From positions 1 to 64,000 of the forward strand of contig NZ_JAFCJX010000032.1 of the NCBI RefSeq assembly GCF_018130695.1: a DNA stretch of 64,000 bases. Direction: 5' to 3'. Below, piece by piece: positions 27,312-35,219 of the stretch. The notes under the pieces are model-generated. The model worked only from the letters and a program-made list of their open reading frames with translations, had not been told where the DNA came from and made no database searches. Position 1 is the stretch's first letter. The number at the start of each line of letters is the position of its first letter. Both the position numbers and the translations under genes were made by a program. The DNA is from Bradyrhizobium jicamae (GTDB lineage: Bacteria > Pseudomonadota > Alphaproteobacteria > Rhizobiales > Xanthobacteraceae).

Positions 27312-27986
27312 ATGCCGATCAATGCCGAATATCGCGGACCCGGCGAGCTTCCCGAGATCATTCCGGTGTTTCCGCTGCCCGGCGCGCTGCTGCTGCCGCG
27401 CGGCCAGATGCCGCTCAACATCTTCGAGCCGCGCTATCTGGCGATGGTCGATGATTCCCTGCGCGACGGTCATCGCCTGATCGGGATGATCCAGCCCGAC
27501 GTGACGCATTCGCATAATGAGGCGAAGCCGATGCTGTTCAAGGTCGGCTGCGTCGGCCGCATCACCCAGCTCGCCGAATCCGGCGACGGCCGCTACATCC
27601 TCGAGCTGACCGGCGTGGCGCGCTTCAAGGTGGTCGAGGAGTTGGCGGTGCAGACCGCCTATCGCCAGTGCAAGGTCGACTTCTTCTCCTTTGTCGACGA
27701 CTTCACCGCGCGCAAGGGCGAGGACGCCGTCGATCGCGAGGCGCTGCTCGCGGTACTGACCGACTTCCTCAAGGCCAACAATCTCAAGGTCGACTGGGAA
27801 GGCATCGAGGCCGCGCCGAACGAGGCGCTGGTCAATGCGCTGGCGATGATGTCGCCCTATGGCCCGGCGGAGAAGCAGGCCATGCTGGAAGCGCCCGACC
27901 TGAAGACCCGTGCCGAAATCCTGATCGCGGTCACCGAGATGGACCTCGCCAAGAAGCGCACCAGCGGCGACCCGCCATTGCAGTGA
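27312..27986 (+). CDS. LON peptidase substrate-binding (LON-SB) domain protein
   Basis: The 224-residue protein is a stand-alone Lon N-terminal domain. Motifs are IIPVFPLPGALLLPRGQMPLNIFEPRYLAM at the start (given here only as the family block, about 13-40), VGCVGRI (about 80) and LELTGVARFKVV (about 100). A helical C-terminal part has no AAA+ or protease domain. Such proteins may bind unfolded chains and act with the CnoX-like chaperone encoded just upstream. The start is ATG 27312. There are only 17 bp between its stop and the convergent GGDEF-EAL gene. Confidence 0.88.
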   Translation: MPINAEYRGPGELPEIIPVFPLPGALLLPRGQMPLNIFEPRYLAMVDDSLRDGHRLIGMIQPDVTHSHNEAKPMLFKVGCVGRITQLAESGDGRYILELTGVARFKVVEELAVQTAYRQCKVDFFSFVDDFTARKGEDAVDREALLAVLTDFLKANNLKVDWEGIEAAPNEALVNALAMMSPYGPAEKQAMLEAPDLKTRAEILIAVTEMDLAKKRTSGDPPLQ

Positions 27987-28003
27987 GTTGGCCGCTTCCG
28001 TGG

Positions 28004-30538
28004 TCAGTGGCCGTTGCCGGCCACCGCGAGGCTGGTCAGTCGCCGTCTTGCCGTCATCCGGATTTCCTTCCTGATCATTTGCGCGACCTTCGCGGCCGTC
28101 ACCGGATGGCTGAAATGAAAGCCCTGCGCTTCGAGGCAGGCCTCGGCGGAGAGGACATCGAGCTGGTCCTGGGTTTCGACGCCCTCGGCGGTCGTCGCCT
28201 TGCCAAGGCTGACGGCGAATCGGACCACCGCGCGGGCAAACCGGCGTGCCTCCTCCGCCGTGGCCGACAATTCGTGGACGAAGCTGCGGTCGATCTTGAC
28301 CTTGTCGAACGGAAACTTCTGCAGGAAGCTCAGCGACGAGTAGCCGGTGCCGAAATCGTCGAGGGCGATCCGCACCCCGAGCTCATGGAGCCGGCCGAGC
28401 GCCGCAAACACCGCCGCGCTGTCGTGGATGATGGCCGTCTCGGTCACTTCGAGCTCGAGCCGGTGCGGCGCAATTCCGGCACCCGCCAGCGCGCTCACGA
28501 CGACCGGAACCAGCTCCTGGCTCCTGAACTGGGCGGGCGACAAATTGACCGCGATCCTGAAATCGTCGGGCCATTTCGCCGCCTCCATGCAGGCGGTCCG
28601 CAGCACCCATTCGCCGAGCGGCGCGATCAGGCCGGTCTCCTCCGCGAGCGGGATGAATTTCGCCGGCGGCACCATGCCGCGCTGCGGATGATGCCAGCGC
28701 AATAGCGCCTCGAAGCCGCAGATCTCGCCGCTCGCGACATTGACGAACGGCTGATAGTGCAGCTCGAATTCGCCGTTGACCAGCGCGCTGCGCATGTCGC
28801 GCTCGAGGTTGCGCCGTGCGTGCAACAGCTGATCGAGCTCCGGCTCGAAGAAGCGGAACGAGCCGCGTCCGCCGCTTTTGGCCGCGTACAGCGCCAGATC
28901 CGCGCTGCGCAGGATCTCGTCCGAATCGGCGCCGTCGCGCGGCGCGATCGCAATGCCGATGCTGGTGGCCGTGATCACCTGGTGGTGGCCGAGATCGACC
29001 GGTTCGGACAGCGCCCTGATGATCCTGCCAGCGAGGATGCCCGCTTCCGCGGCGGCATCGGTGACGTAGTCGATCACGGCGAATTCGTCGCCGCCGAACC
29101 GCGCGACCAGCGTCGTCTCGCTGACGCAGCGGCGCAACCGTGCGGCGACCGCCTGCAACAGCGCATCGCCAGCGGGATGTCCGAGCGTGTCGTTGATCTC
29201 CTTGAAGCGATCCAGGTCGAGCATCAGCACCGCGAGGCTCGGCCCGCCGCGGCGCGTGATCGCGAGCGCGTGCTCCATGCGCTCCCGGAGCAGCATGCGG
29301 TTCGGCAGGTCGGTCAGCGCGTCGTGCTGCGCCATGTGGGTGATCTTGGCCTCGGAGCGCTGCTGCTCGGTGACGTCGAGATGCGTCGCCACCCAGCCGC
29401 CGCCCGCCATCGGCTGTCGCGTGACGCGGATCAGCCTGCCATCCGACAATTCGTCGATCCGGCTCGATATCTCGGTGGTCGACAGCGCGTTCAGGGTCGC
29501 GAGCCGCTGTGCCGCGGCACTCTCGCTGGTGTCGCCCTTGAAGATGCCGCTCGCGATCCGGTGCGTGATGATGTCGCGGTGCGACGCGCCCGCCTGCACC
29601 AGTTCGGGCGGCAGCCGGTACATCTCGGCGTACCGATCGTTGCAAACCACGAGCCGCTTCTGCGCATCGAACATGCACAGGCCTTCGCCCATGTGGTTGA
29701 TCGCCGTATCCAGCCAGAACTTCTGCTCCTGCAACTCCCGTTGGGATGCTTCGACCTGGCCGCGGGCGAGGGAAAGCTGGCTGATGATCTCCTCGAACCT
29801 GCTGGTGCGAAGCGCAAGGCGGCGATCCGCCAAGACACCGACCAGGCTCATCCCGAGCACGGTCAGCGCCACGCCGGCGATCGCCACGGCAAGGAAGGCC
29901 GGCGAGAGCGACAGGACGTCAGGTGCGCTCGTCGGATCGGGAACGAGCTCCACCGCGCCCATCGCCGTGAAGTGATGCGACACGATCGCGAGCGTCAGCA
30001 GCAGCGCTGCGGCCAGCGTCATCCAGCGGTCCTGGTGACGGACCGCGATCGCGAGCGCCGCGTAGCCGAACAGCATTCCGAGCACGATGGAGGCCGTCAC
30101 GAGGTCGATCGACCAGACCACATGGCCCGGGACCTGGAGCGCCCACATGCCGAGATAGTGCATGCTGGCAATGCCGGCGCCGATGATCGCGCCACCGACA
30201 GGCGCGCGCCATCGGCCGGGATCGTTGGCGGCAAAGCCGAAGCCGACCGACGTCAGGACCATCGCCGCAGCAAGCGAGAGAGCGGTGAGCGCGATGCCAT
30301 ATCCGGTGGGAATGCCGGGCTCGTAGGCGAGCATGGCGATGAAATGCGTCGCCCAGATTCCGTAACCGATCGCAGCACCCGCGATCGCAATCCAGATCAG
30401 ACGCGTCCTGGCTTGCACCGCCATCGCGCGATGGAAGATGTTGACCGCGGCAATGCTTGCGACGAAGCAAACCAGGCCGGCCAGCAGCACGAGCCGCCAA
30501 TCATGCGCTCCGGTCAGGCAGGTAAATACGCGGAACAT
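28004..30538 (-). CDS. MHYT-PAS-GGDEF-EAL cyclic-di-GMP enzyme
   Basis: This is an 844-residue inner-membrane protein. Residues about 1-240 form seven membrane helices with three MHYT-type motifs (THFIAM, MHYLGM, SHHFTAMG), proposed to bind copper and sense O2, CO or NO. A coiled linker and a PAS-like domain (about 275-390) follow, then GGDEF (ARFGGDEFAVI, intact) and EAL (GFEALLRW). The EAL metal/catalytic residues are present: NLSP, LEVTE, DDFGTGYSSL, VKIDRSF, TTAEGVE, EAQGF. The position of the RxxD inhibitory site reads SETT, so product inhibition is probably lost. It can plausibly make and break c-di-GMP. It is monocistronic, with the start at ATG 30538. Confidence 0.93.
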   Translation of the reverse strand: MFRVFTCLTGAHDWRLVLLAGLVCFVASIAAVNIFHRAMAVQARTRLIWIAIAGAAIGYGIWATHFIAMLAYEPGIPTGYGIALTALSLAAAMVLTSVGFGFAANDPGRWRAPVGGAIIGAGIASMHYLGMWALQVPGHVVWSIDLVTASIVLGMLFGYAALAIAVRHQDRWMTLAAALLLTLAIVSHHFTAMGAVELVPDPTSAPDVLSLSPAFLAVAIAGVALTVLGMSLVGVLADRRLALRTSRFEEIISQLSLARGQVEASQRELQEQKFWLDTAINHMGEGLCMFDAQKRLVVCNDRYAEMYRLPPELVQAGASHRDIITHRIASGIFKGDTSESAAAQRLATLNALSTTEISSRIDELSDGRLIRVTRQPMAGGGWVATHLDVTEQQRSEAKITHMAQHDALTDLPNRMLLRERMEHALAITRRGGPSLAVLMLDLDRFKEINDTLGHPAGDALLQAVAARLRRCVSETTLVARFGGDEFAVIDYVTDAAAEAGILAGRIIRALSEPVDLGHHQVITATSIGIAIAPRDGADSDEILRSADLALYAAKSGGRGSFRFFEPELDQLLHARRNLERDMRSALVNGEFELHYQPFVNVASGEICGFEALLRWHHPQRGMVPPAKFIPLAEETGLIAPLGEWVLRTACMEAAKWPDDFRIAVNLSPAQFRSQELVPVVVSALAGAGIAPHRLELEVTETAIIHDSAAVFAALGRLHELGVRIALDDFGTGYSSLSFLQKFPFDKVKIDRSFVHELSATAEEARRFARAVVRFAVSLGKATTAEGVETQDQLDVLSAEACLEAQGFHFSHPVTAAKVAQMIRKEIRMTARRRLTSLAVAGNGH

Positions 30539-30786
30539 GTCGTCGGCCCTTCATTGAACGCCTCGACGAATAGTCCGATTGAACTTTCTTCGCGTTAAGT
30601 TTTCACAACTTTTGGTCGCACAGTTATCTGCGTGTAAGTCGATTCCGTTGTCGAAATTGATGACGCCATAAACTGCACTGCGATTCGACGACGCGCGCTT
30701 GAGTGAAGGCAGTATGTTTACGGAGGCAGATTGACGCAGACATTTACCGAAGCTGAACTTCGGTAATTTCGCACCACTGCGCGGCG

Positions 30787-31389
30787 TCAGCGATTGCGGA
30801 TGTGCTTGCGTCCGGTGAACATCGCGCGCACCAGATTTTCGCGCTGAAGGATGCCCATCGCGATGGCGCCGACGACGTGCAGCACGACCAGGATGATGGC
30901 CGCGTCGGATGAATAGGTATGGGTATCCTCCACCCACCAGACACCGAAGAACGTCACGGTGACTTGCATTGCACCTGTCACCGCCGAGATCGCGAGAGAT
31001 ACGAGCAGCGCCACCAGCATCGCGGTACCGGCGGGGTTGAGCCCGATGTAGCGGCCGGTGATGCCGCGCCGGAGATTCCAGAGATAGTGTGGCGCGGCGC
31101 GCAGCCGGACCCACAGCATCCGGAATCGCGAATAGCGCGATCCCCAAAAACCCCAGATCACGCGAAACACCAGCAGGCCGATCACGGTGTAGCCCGCGAT
31201 CCGGTGCACGCGGTCATAGACGGTGGGAGTGAACCAGGCGACCAGGACGCAGAACGCAAGCGACCAGTGCCAGAGCCGCAGCGGCAGGTCCCAGACCTGC
31301 ACGATCCGCGCAACGGTTTTTTGCGCGGGACGTCCCGAAGGCGTCCCGCGCGGCTCTGGCACGGCCTCTTCCATTGAGGCTCGGATCAC
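30787..31389 (-). CDS. Cytochrome b561-type membrane protein
   Basis: The 200-residue protein has four predicted membrane helices and the haem-ligand histidines RLWHWSL (about 40), YDRVHRIAGY and VVLHVVGAIAMG. This is the cytochrome b/b6 (Ni-Fe hydrogenase b-type) domain. It probably passes electrons from the quinone pool to a periplasmic acceptor. ATG 31389 is the longest start; ATG 31374 (MEEAVPE) is equally possible. The PepSY-like gene lies 42 bp upstream on the same strand, and this pair is common in proteobacteria. Confidence 0.87.
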   Translation of the reverse strand: MIRASMEEAVPEPRGTPSGRPAQKTVARIVQVWDLPLRLWHWSLAFCVLVAWFTPTVYDRVHRIAGYTVIGLLVFRVIWGFWGSRYSRFRMLWVRLRAAPHYLWNLRRGITGRYIGLNPAGTAMLVALLVSLAISAVTGAMQVTVTFFGVWWVEDTHTYSSDAAIILVVLHVVGAIAMGILQRENLVRAMFTGRKHIRNR

Positions 31390-31431
31390 TCTTCAGCTCG
31401 GATCACTTTTCGGCTCGGATCACTTGTCAGA

Positions 31432-31710
31432 TCACTTGGCGATCGTGTGCTTCAGGCTGAGATCTTCCGGGCTGTAGAACAGCTCGTAGAGCTTGCCTTC
31501 CTTGACGCCATAGACCTCATAGCACGATCCCTCGATCTTGGATCGGCGCACCTCATAGCCCAGCGCCTTGGCCTTGGCTTCAGCCTCGCTGGCGGGCTTC
31601 CAGGATGCCTTGTCGAGCTTGGTGCAATTCTTGAAGCCGTCAGCCATGGCGGCCGAGCTGATGCACACACCGATCGACAACGCCAACACAGCAGTACGAA
31701 TAACCTTCAC
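31432..31710 (-). CDS. Small exported PepSY-like protein
   Basis: The 92-residue precursor has a signal peptide (about 1-23, SSAAMADG). The mature part is a single PepSY-like fold: EAEAKAKALGYEVRRSKIEGSCYEVYGVKEGK. A Cys pair (Cys29 and Cys67 by my count) may form a disulfide. GTG 31710 follows a full GGAGGAG site, so the ATG at 31791 is not used. It is likely the first gene of an operon with the cytochrome b561 gene. Irr-box-like repeats lie about 100 bp upstream. Confidence 0.85.
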   Translation of the reverse strand: MKVIRTAVLALSIGVCISSAAMADGFKNCTKLDKASWKPASEAEAKAKALGYEVRRSKIEGSCYEVYGVKEGKLYELFYSPEDLSLKHTIAK

Positions 31711-31809
31711 GATGATCTCCTCCGTATCGCACGCGCAAGATACCGCGCGAAGCGAAACCGAGGGACGCGATGCAGTCGATGAAGTCAACACGGCGGAGCG
31801 ACCGACATT

Positions 31810-31845
31810 TTTAGATTCGTTCTGAACTATTTTAGATTCGTTCTA
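31810..31845. promoter_or_regulatory. Tandem Irr-box-like repeats upstream of PepSY/cytochrome b
   Basis: TTTAGATTCGTTCT occurs at 31810-31823 and again at 31831-31844, exactly 21 bp (two helical turns) apart. The second copy reads TTAGAT-TCG-TTCTAG, close to the rhizobial iron control element TTAGAA-N3-TTCTAA with two mismatches. It lies about 100-135 bp before the PepSY GTG. Repeat spacing is observed; binding by Irr is inference. Confidence 0.35.
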
Positions 31846-31923
31846 GCTGGCGAAAAAATGCCAGCAGTGTCCGAGCGAAATTTGGATTCGGCGGCGTGCT
31901 GCGGCCTTAAGTCTCAGTCGTGA

Positions 31924-32733
31924 TCAGGACGCTTCGCCGTCGTCACGGCATCGGCTCAGCCAATCCATCCAGGATCGCCCGCCGCGTACGCCTTGGCTTA
32001 CGACAAAGCCCATGCCGCGCGCCGATTTCTCCGATAGCGGCAACGGCAGGATTGCCCGCCGCAGCCCACGCGCGGCCTGATATTCGCGCGCGAGCATCAC
32101 GAAGCTGAGATCTTCGGGACCGCCGATCTCGGCGCGGTCGCCGGCGTTGCCATCGAATGCGCAGGCCGCGAGATAGCCGGCAACATCGGTCGTGTCGACC
32201 GGATTGAATGACGCCTTCGGCACCGGCCAAACCGGCAACCAGGACAGGCGGGCCAGAAAATTCTCGAGCAGATAGTAGAACGGCATCGCGCGGACGATTG
32301 ACCAGCGGAGCGGCGACTGGCGCACCAGCTGCTCGCCCGCGAGCTTGACGCGGGCGTAGGGCAGCGTGGCGTCGTCGAGCCCGACGATCGACACGTGCAG
32401 GAAGTGCTGGACGCCGGCGTCGTGCGCAGCCGCAAGCAGCCGTGCGGTGCCATCGACGTCCACCGCGGGCGGTGACCTGAAGAAGTCGATCGGCCGGAAA
32501 CCGCCGCGCCTGGCGATCGGCGAGTGGGTCGCCGCATTGATCACGATGCTGACGCCGTCCATCGCCGCATGCACGCCTGCACCTGTTGCGAGATCGCCGA
32601 CCGCCCATTCGACGTCGGCGCGCGGCTGTGGCGTTCGGGCCAACACGCGAACCTTGTGGCCGGCCTGGACGAGGCGATCGACGAGATCACGGCCGAGATG
32701 GCCGGTGCCCCCGGTGACGAGAACAGCTGACAT
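31924..32733 (-). CDS. NAD(P)H-binding atypical SDR (NmrA-like)
   Basis: The 269-residue protein begins VLVTGGTGHLGRDLVDRL, the atypical SDR TGxxGxxG site, then VRVLARTPQPRADVEWAVGD. INAATHSPIA, FLHVSIVGLDD, and the C-terminal GPEDLSFVMLAREYQAARG are typical of NmrA/HSCARG-like proteins that sense NADP redox state or reduce small carbonyls. It lacks the classical YxxxK. It is the first or last gene of a run on the - strand; the thioesterase gene lies 24 bp upstream, so it may belong to the operon from 34339 down to here. Confidence 0.85.
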   Translation of the reverse strand: MSAVLVTGGTGHLGRDLVDRLVQAGHKVRVLARTPQPRADVEWAVGDLATGAGVHAAMDGVSIVINAATHSPIARRGGFRPIDFFRSPPAVDVDGTARLLAAAHDAGVQHFLHVSIVGLDDATLPYARVKLAGEQLVRQSPLRWSIVRAMPFYYLLENFLARLSWLPVWPVPKASFNPVDTTDVAGYLAACAFDGNAGDRAEIGGPEDLSFVMLAREYQAARGLRRAILPLPLSEKSARGMGFVVSQGVRGGRSWMDWLSRCRDDGEAS

Positions 32734-32757
32734 GTTCGAACTCCCGTGATGGGCCGG

Positions 32758-33180
32758 TCAGGCGCCGATCGGGACCAGCACGGTCTCGCCGGTCGCCACC
32801 AACACCGCCTCGCCCTGCTCGTTCTCCGCAAACAGCTCGGCGCGCGCGAACGCCTGCTTTCGGCCGGCGCGCAGCGTGGTGCCCTTCGCGACGAAGCTGC
32901 GGCCGACAGCGGGCCGCAGGCAGTTCATCGAGAAGTGCGACGCGGTCACCGAGCCGGCCAGCGTCGCGGCCGCAAACCCGCAGGCGGTGTCGAGCAGGGC
33001 CGCGATCATCCCGGCATGCAGATGCCCTGCATATTGGGTGAAGTCATCGCGCCACTGCATGCGCAGCTCGGATGCGCCATCGGCTGCCGCGACGACTTCG
33101 AAACCGGCGAGCCGATTGAAGCCGGCCGAAGCGTTCGCTGCGTTGAGATCGTGGTGCGTCAGTCCGCTTTGTGTGGTCAT
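32758..33180 (-). CDS. PaaI-family hotdog thioesterase
   Basis: This 140-residue single hotdog domain has the signature HLHAGMIAALLDTACGFAA (about 53-71), equivalent to the HGG block with the catalytic acid. SVTASHFSMNCLRPAVGRSF and ENEQGEAVLVATGE follow. It likely hydrolyses acyl- or aryl-CoA thioesters. ATG 33180 overlaps the stop of the crotonase gene (ATGA, 33177-33180), which fixes the start and shows translational coupling. The longer frame up to 33678 is antisense-shadow sequence and not used. Confidence 0.9.
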   Translation of the reverse strand: MTTQSGLTHHDLNAANASAGFNRLAGFEVVAAADGASELRMQWRDDFTQYAGHLHAGMIAALLDTACGFAAATLAGSVTASHFSMNCLRPAVGRSFVAKGTTLRAGRKQAFARAELFAENEQGEAVLVATGETVLVPIGA

Positions 33181-33980
33181 GCGAAACTCCATTGCGGCGC
33201 GCGGCGTTCGAGATTGGCACGGACAGCCTCGATATGGTTGGGCGTACCGAGCAGCGCCTTCTGCGCGTCCGTCTCTGCCGCGAGGCCCGTTGCGGCGTCG
33301 CATTCGGCCGCGAGATTGAGCAGCCGCTTTGCGGCACGGATGGCATCGGGGCTGCGGTCCGCAATTGCGCGCGCCGTTTGTCTCGCTGCATCGTGGGGAT
33401 TGTCCACGATCCGGGTCGCAAACCCGTAGGCCAGCGCTTCCTCGGCCGGGAAGATGCGCGCGGTGTAGGTCAACTCGCGCACGATGTCCTCGCGTGCGAG
33501 ATGGCGCATCAGCTGCGTGCCGGCCATGTCGGGCACCAGGCCCCACTTGGCTTCGATGATCGCGCACCGCGTGCCCGGCGCGAGGTATCGGAGATCGGCG
33601 CCAAGCATCAGCTGAAAGCCGCCGCCGAATGCGATGCCGTGCACGGCGGCGATGACAGGCACCGGCAGCTCGCGCCACAGCCAGACCAGATGCTGCGCCC
33701 AGTTGGCGATGCCGTGCGTGCGCCGGCCGAGGTCGGCGAAGGGCAGGATCGACTGGCCTTCAGTCGTGGCAACCAGACGCTCCATGTCGAGGCCCGCGCA
33801 AAACGCGTCGCCTTCGCCGGACAGGATGACGACGCGAATGCTACGATCGTCGCGCAGGCGTGCGCCAGCCTCCGAGATCGCGACGAACATCGCGGGATCG
33901 AGTGCGTTCAGCTTGTCGGGCCGGTTCAGTTGGACATCGGCAATTCCGTTGGCGACGGTCAGGCGGATACGATCGTCCAT
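33177..33980 (-). CDS. Enoyl-CoA hydratase/isomerase (crotonase) family protein
   Basis: The 267-residue protein has the crotonase oxyanion-hole segments SGEGDAFCAGLDM (about 54-66) and VHGIAFGGGFQLMLGADLRY (about 100-120). EAKWGLVPDMAGTQLM covers the position of one catalytic Glu, which here is Asp. The family hydrates or isomerises acyl-CoAs; the exact substrate is unknown. The thioesterase gene is coupled downstream (ATGA). Upstream its first 22 bp overlap the end of the small membrane protein gene. All are probably controlled by the divergent TetR regulator. Confidence 0.9.
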   Translation of the reverse strand: MDDRIRLTVANGIADVQLNRPDKLNALDPAMFVAISEAGARLRDDRSIRVVILSGEGDAFCAGLDMERLVATTEGQSILPFADLGRRTHGIANWAQHLVWLWRELPVPVIAAVHGIAFGGGFQLMLGADLRYLAPGTRCAIIEAKWGLVPDMAGTQLMRHLAREDIVRELTYTARIFPAEEALAYGFATRIVDNPHDAARQTARAIADRSPDAIRAAKRLLNLAAECDAATGLAAETDAQKALLGTPNHIEAVRANLERRAPQWSFA

Positions 33981-34339
33981 CGTCCTCTCCTAGTATCCGG
34001 CGATGGCGAGCGCGACACGGCGGTCATGCCGATCCAGCCAGCGTGGAGACCGCGGACGGCGAGCAGGTTGGCGATGGCCGCGAAGCCGAACACGACGCCG
34101 AACGTCGCAACGATCCAGTGTCGCGCGATGTCGGACGACATCCAGGGGGCCGCGATCAGCAGCAGCCCGCCGGCGATCCAGGCGATGGTACCGGCCTGCC
34201 AAACCAGGCGAAGCAACAGGCGAAGTCGCGGCGGCTCGACGGTCGCGCGGGCGAATACTTTGGTCTCGCCGAGCACGCCATGGATCAGGCTGATGATGAT
34301 GGCGATGACGCCGGCGCCTTGCAGCAGAAGATCACGCAT
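33959..34339 (-). CDS. Small four-helix membrane protein of unknown function
   Basis: The 126-residue protein has about four membrane helices: LLLQGAGVIAIIISLIHGVLG at the start, LVWQAGTIAWIAGGLLLIAAPW, WIVATFGVVFGFAAIANLLAVRG, and a shorter fourth. The C-terminal tail is arginine-rich. The early ISLIHG and GLLLIAAP pattern resembles a group of uncharacterised rhizobial proteins. ATG 34339 is the first start after the operator at 34351. Its end overlaps the crotonase start by 22 bp, so it is the promoter-proximal gene of the acyl-CoA operon. Confidence 0.8.
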   Translation of the reverse strand: MRDLLLQGAGVIAIIISLIHGVLGETKVFARATVEPPRLRLLLRLVWQAGTIAWIAGGLLLIAAPWMSSDIARHWIVATFGVVFGFAAIANLLAVRGLHAGWIGMTAVSRSPSPDTRRGRWTIVSA

Positions 34340-34350
34340 CGAAGTGTCTC

Positions 34351-34366
34351 CATACAGTACTGTATG
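34351..34366. promoter_or_regulatory. TetR operator 1 (perfect palindrome)
   Basis: CATACAGTACTGTATG is a perfect 16-bp palindrome of the form ATACA-N4-TGTAT. It sits 12 bp before the start of the leftward operon and is a likely binding site of the regulator at 34433. Confidence 0.75.
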
Positions 34367-34395
34367 GTTATGACTCCGGTGGCTGGCGCCTGTCA

Positions 34396-34409
34396 ATACA
34401 CAAGTGTAT
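34396..34409. promoter_or_regulatory. TetR operator 2
   Basis: ATACACAAGTGTAT repeats the ATACA-N4-TGTAT pattern 23 bp before the TetR start codon. Its centre lies 44 bp from that of operator 1, about four helical turns, which would allow autorepression and shared control of the divergent operon. Confidence 0.7.
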
Positions 34410-34432
34410 GGTGGAACAGGGCGGAGGGAACC

Positions 34433-34975
34433 ATGGCCGATCAGCTTTCGGCGCAGGACTGGATCGATCAGGGCGTGAAGACACTCGCGAAAAGCGGCTT
34501 CACGGCGCTGAAGGCCGAGCCGCTGGCGAAGGCGATAGGTGTCTCGCGCGGCAGCTTCTACTGGCACTTTGCCGATATCGGCGCCTTCCACGCCGCGATC
34601 CTCAAGCAATGGCGCGAGGTCGCAGCCGAGCAGATCATCGCCCGCGTCGAGGCGGCGAGGGGCGAAGACCGGCTGGCCGAGCTCTTGCGCGTCACTTTCG
34701 GCGCAAAATTGTCGCTGGAGAAGGCCGTGCGGAGCTGGGCCGCTCATGACACGACCGCGCGCGCGGCATTGCAGGCCATCGACCGCCGCCGGCTCGATTA
34801 TATCGAGGGCCTGTTGCGGCAAGCCGGCGTTGCGGCCAACATCGCCGGCGTCCGTGCGCAGATCCTCTATTGGGCGTTTCTCGGCCAGGCCTTGTCCGAC
34901 CAGGCGCTGTCACCGGAGAAGCAGCAGGCCGTGCTCGACGAATTGCTGGCGATGGCGACAAAGCCATCGTCATGA
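34433..34975 (+). CDS. TetR/AcrR family transcriptional regulator
   Basis: The 180-residue protein has an N-terminal helix-turn-helix (about 5-50: KTLAKSGFTALKAEPLAKAIGVSRGSFYWHF). A helical ligand domain follows, with RAALQAIDRRRLDYIEGLL and ILYWAFLGQALSD. ATG 34433 follows GGAGGG at the right spacing. Two ATACA-N4-TGTAT palindromes between it and the divergent operon are the probable operators. The neighbours suggest an acyl-CoA or fatty-acid ligand, which is inference. Confidence 0.92.
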   Translation: MADQLSAQDWIDQGVKTLAKSGFTALKAEPLAKAIGVSRGSFYWHFADIGAFHAAILKQWREVAAEQIIARVEAARGEDRLAELLRVTFGAKLSLEKAVRSWAAHDTTARAALQAIDRRRLDYIEGLLRQAGVAANIAGVRAQILYWAFLGQALSDQALSPEKQQAVLDELLAMATKPSS

Positions 34976-35021
34976 CTTCCGGCGCTTGAATGTGCTAGAG
35001 AACGGCCAGCCGGAGACACCA

Positions 35022-35219
35022 ATGAATTCGACGCCCGATCACCTCGAAATCACCACCGACCCGAAGCTGCTGGAGATCCTGGTCTGCCCGATCACCAAGG
35101 GCCCGCTGGAATTCGACGCCGCGAAGCAGGAGCTGATTTCGCGCTCCGCCAAGCTCGCCTACCCGATCCGCGACGGCATCCCGATCATGCTGCCGGAAGA
35201 AGCGCGGAAGATCGATTGA
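35022..35219 (+). CDS. Trm112-like small protein
   Basis: The 65-residue protein matches the Trm112p/UPF0434 family: KLLEILVCPITKGPLEFD, then LISRSAKLAYPIRDGIPIMLPEEAR. The usual metal-binding Cys set of this family is reduced to a single Cys (VCPITK), as in E. coli YcaR. Eukaryotic Trm112 activates several methyltransferases; the bacterial role is unclear. ATG 35022 follows CCGGAGACACCA. It lies 46 bp after the TetR gene on the same strand, and the insertion sequence region starts 30 bp downstream. Confidence 0.9.
   Translation: MNSTPDHLEITTDPKLLEILVCPITKGPLEFDAAKQELISRSAKLAYPIRDGIPIMLPEEARKID

Noticed and set aside
30744..30766. Perfect 9-bp hairpin (ttaccgaag / cttcggtaa) 20 bp past the cytochrome b561 gene
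   Set aside because: It is placed like a terminator but has no T-run in the direction of that gene, so I did not call it one.
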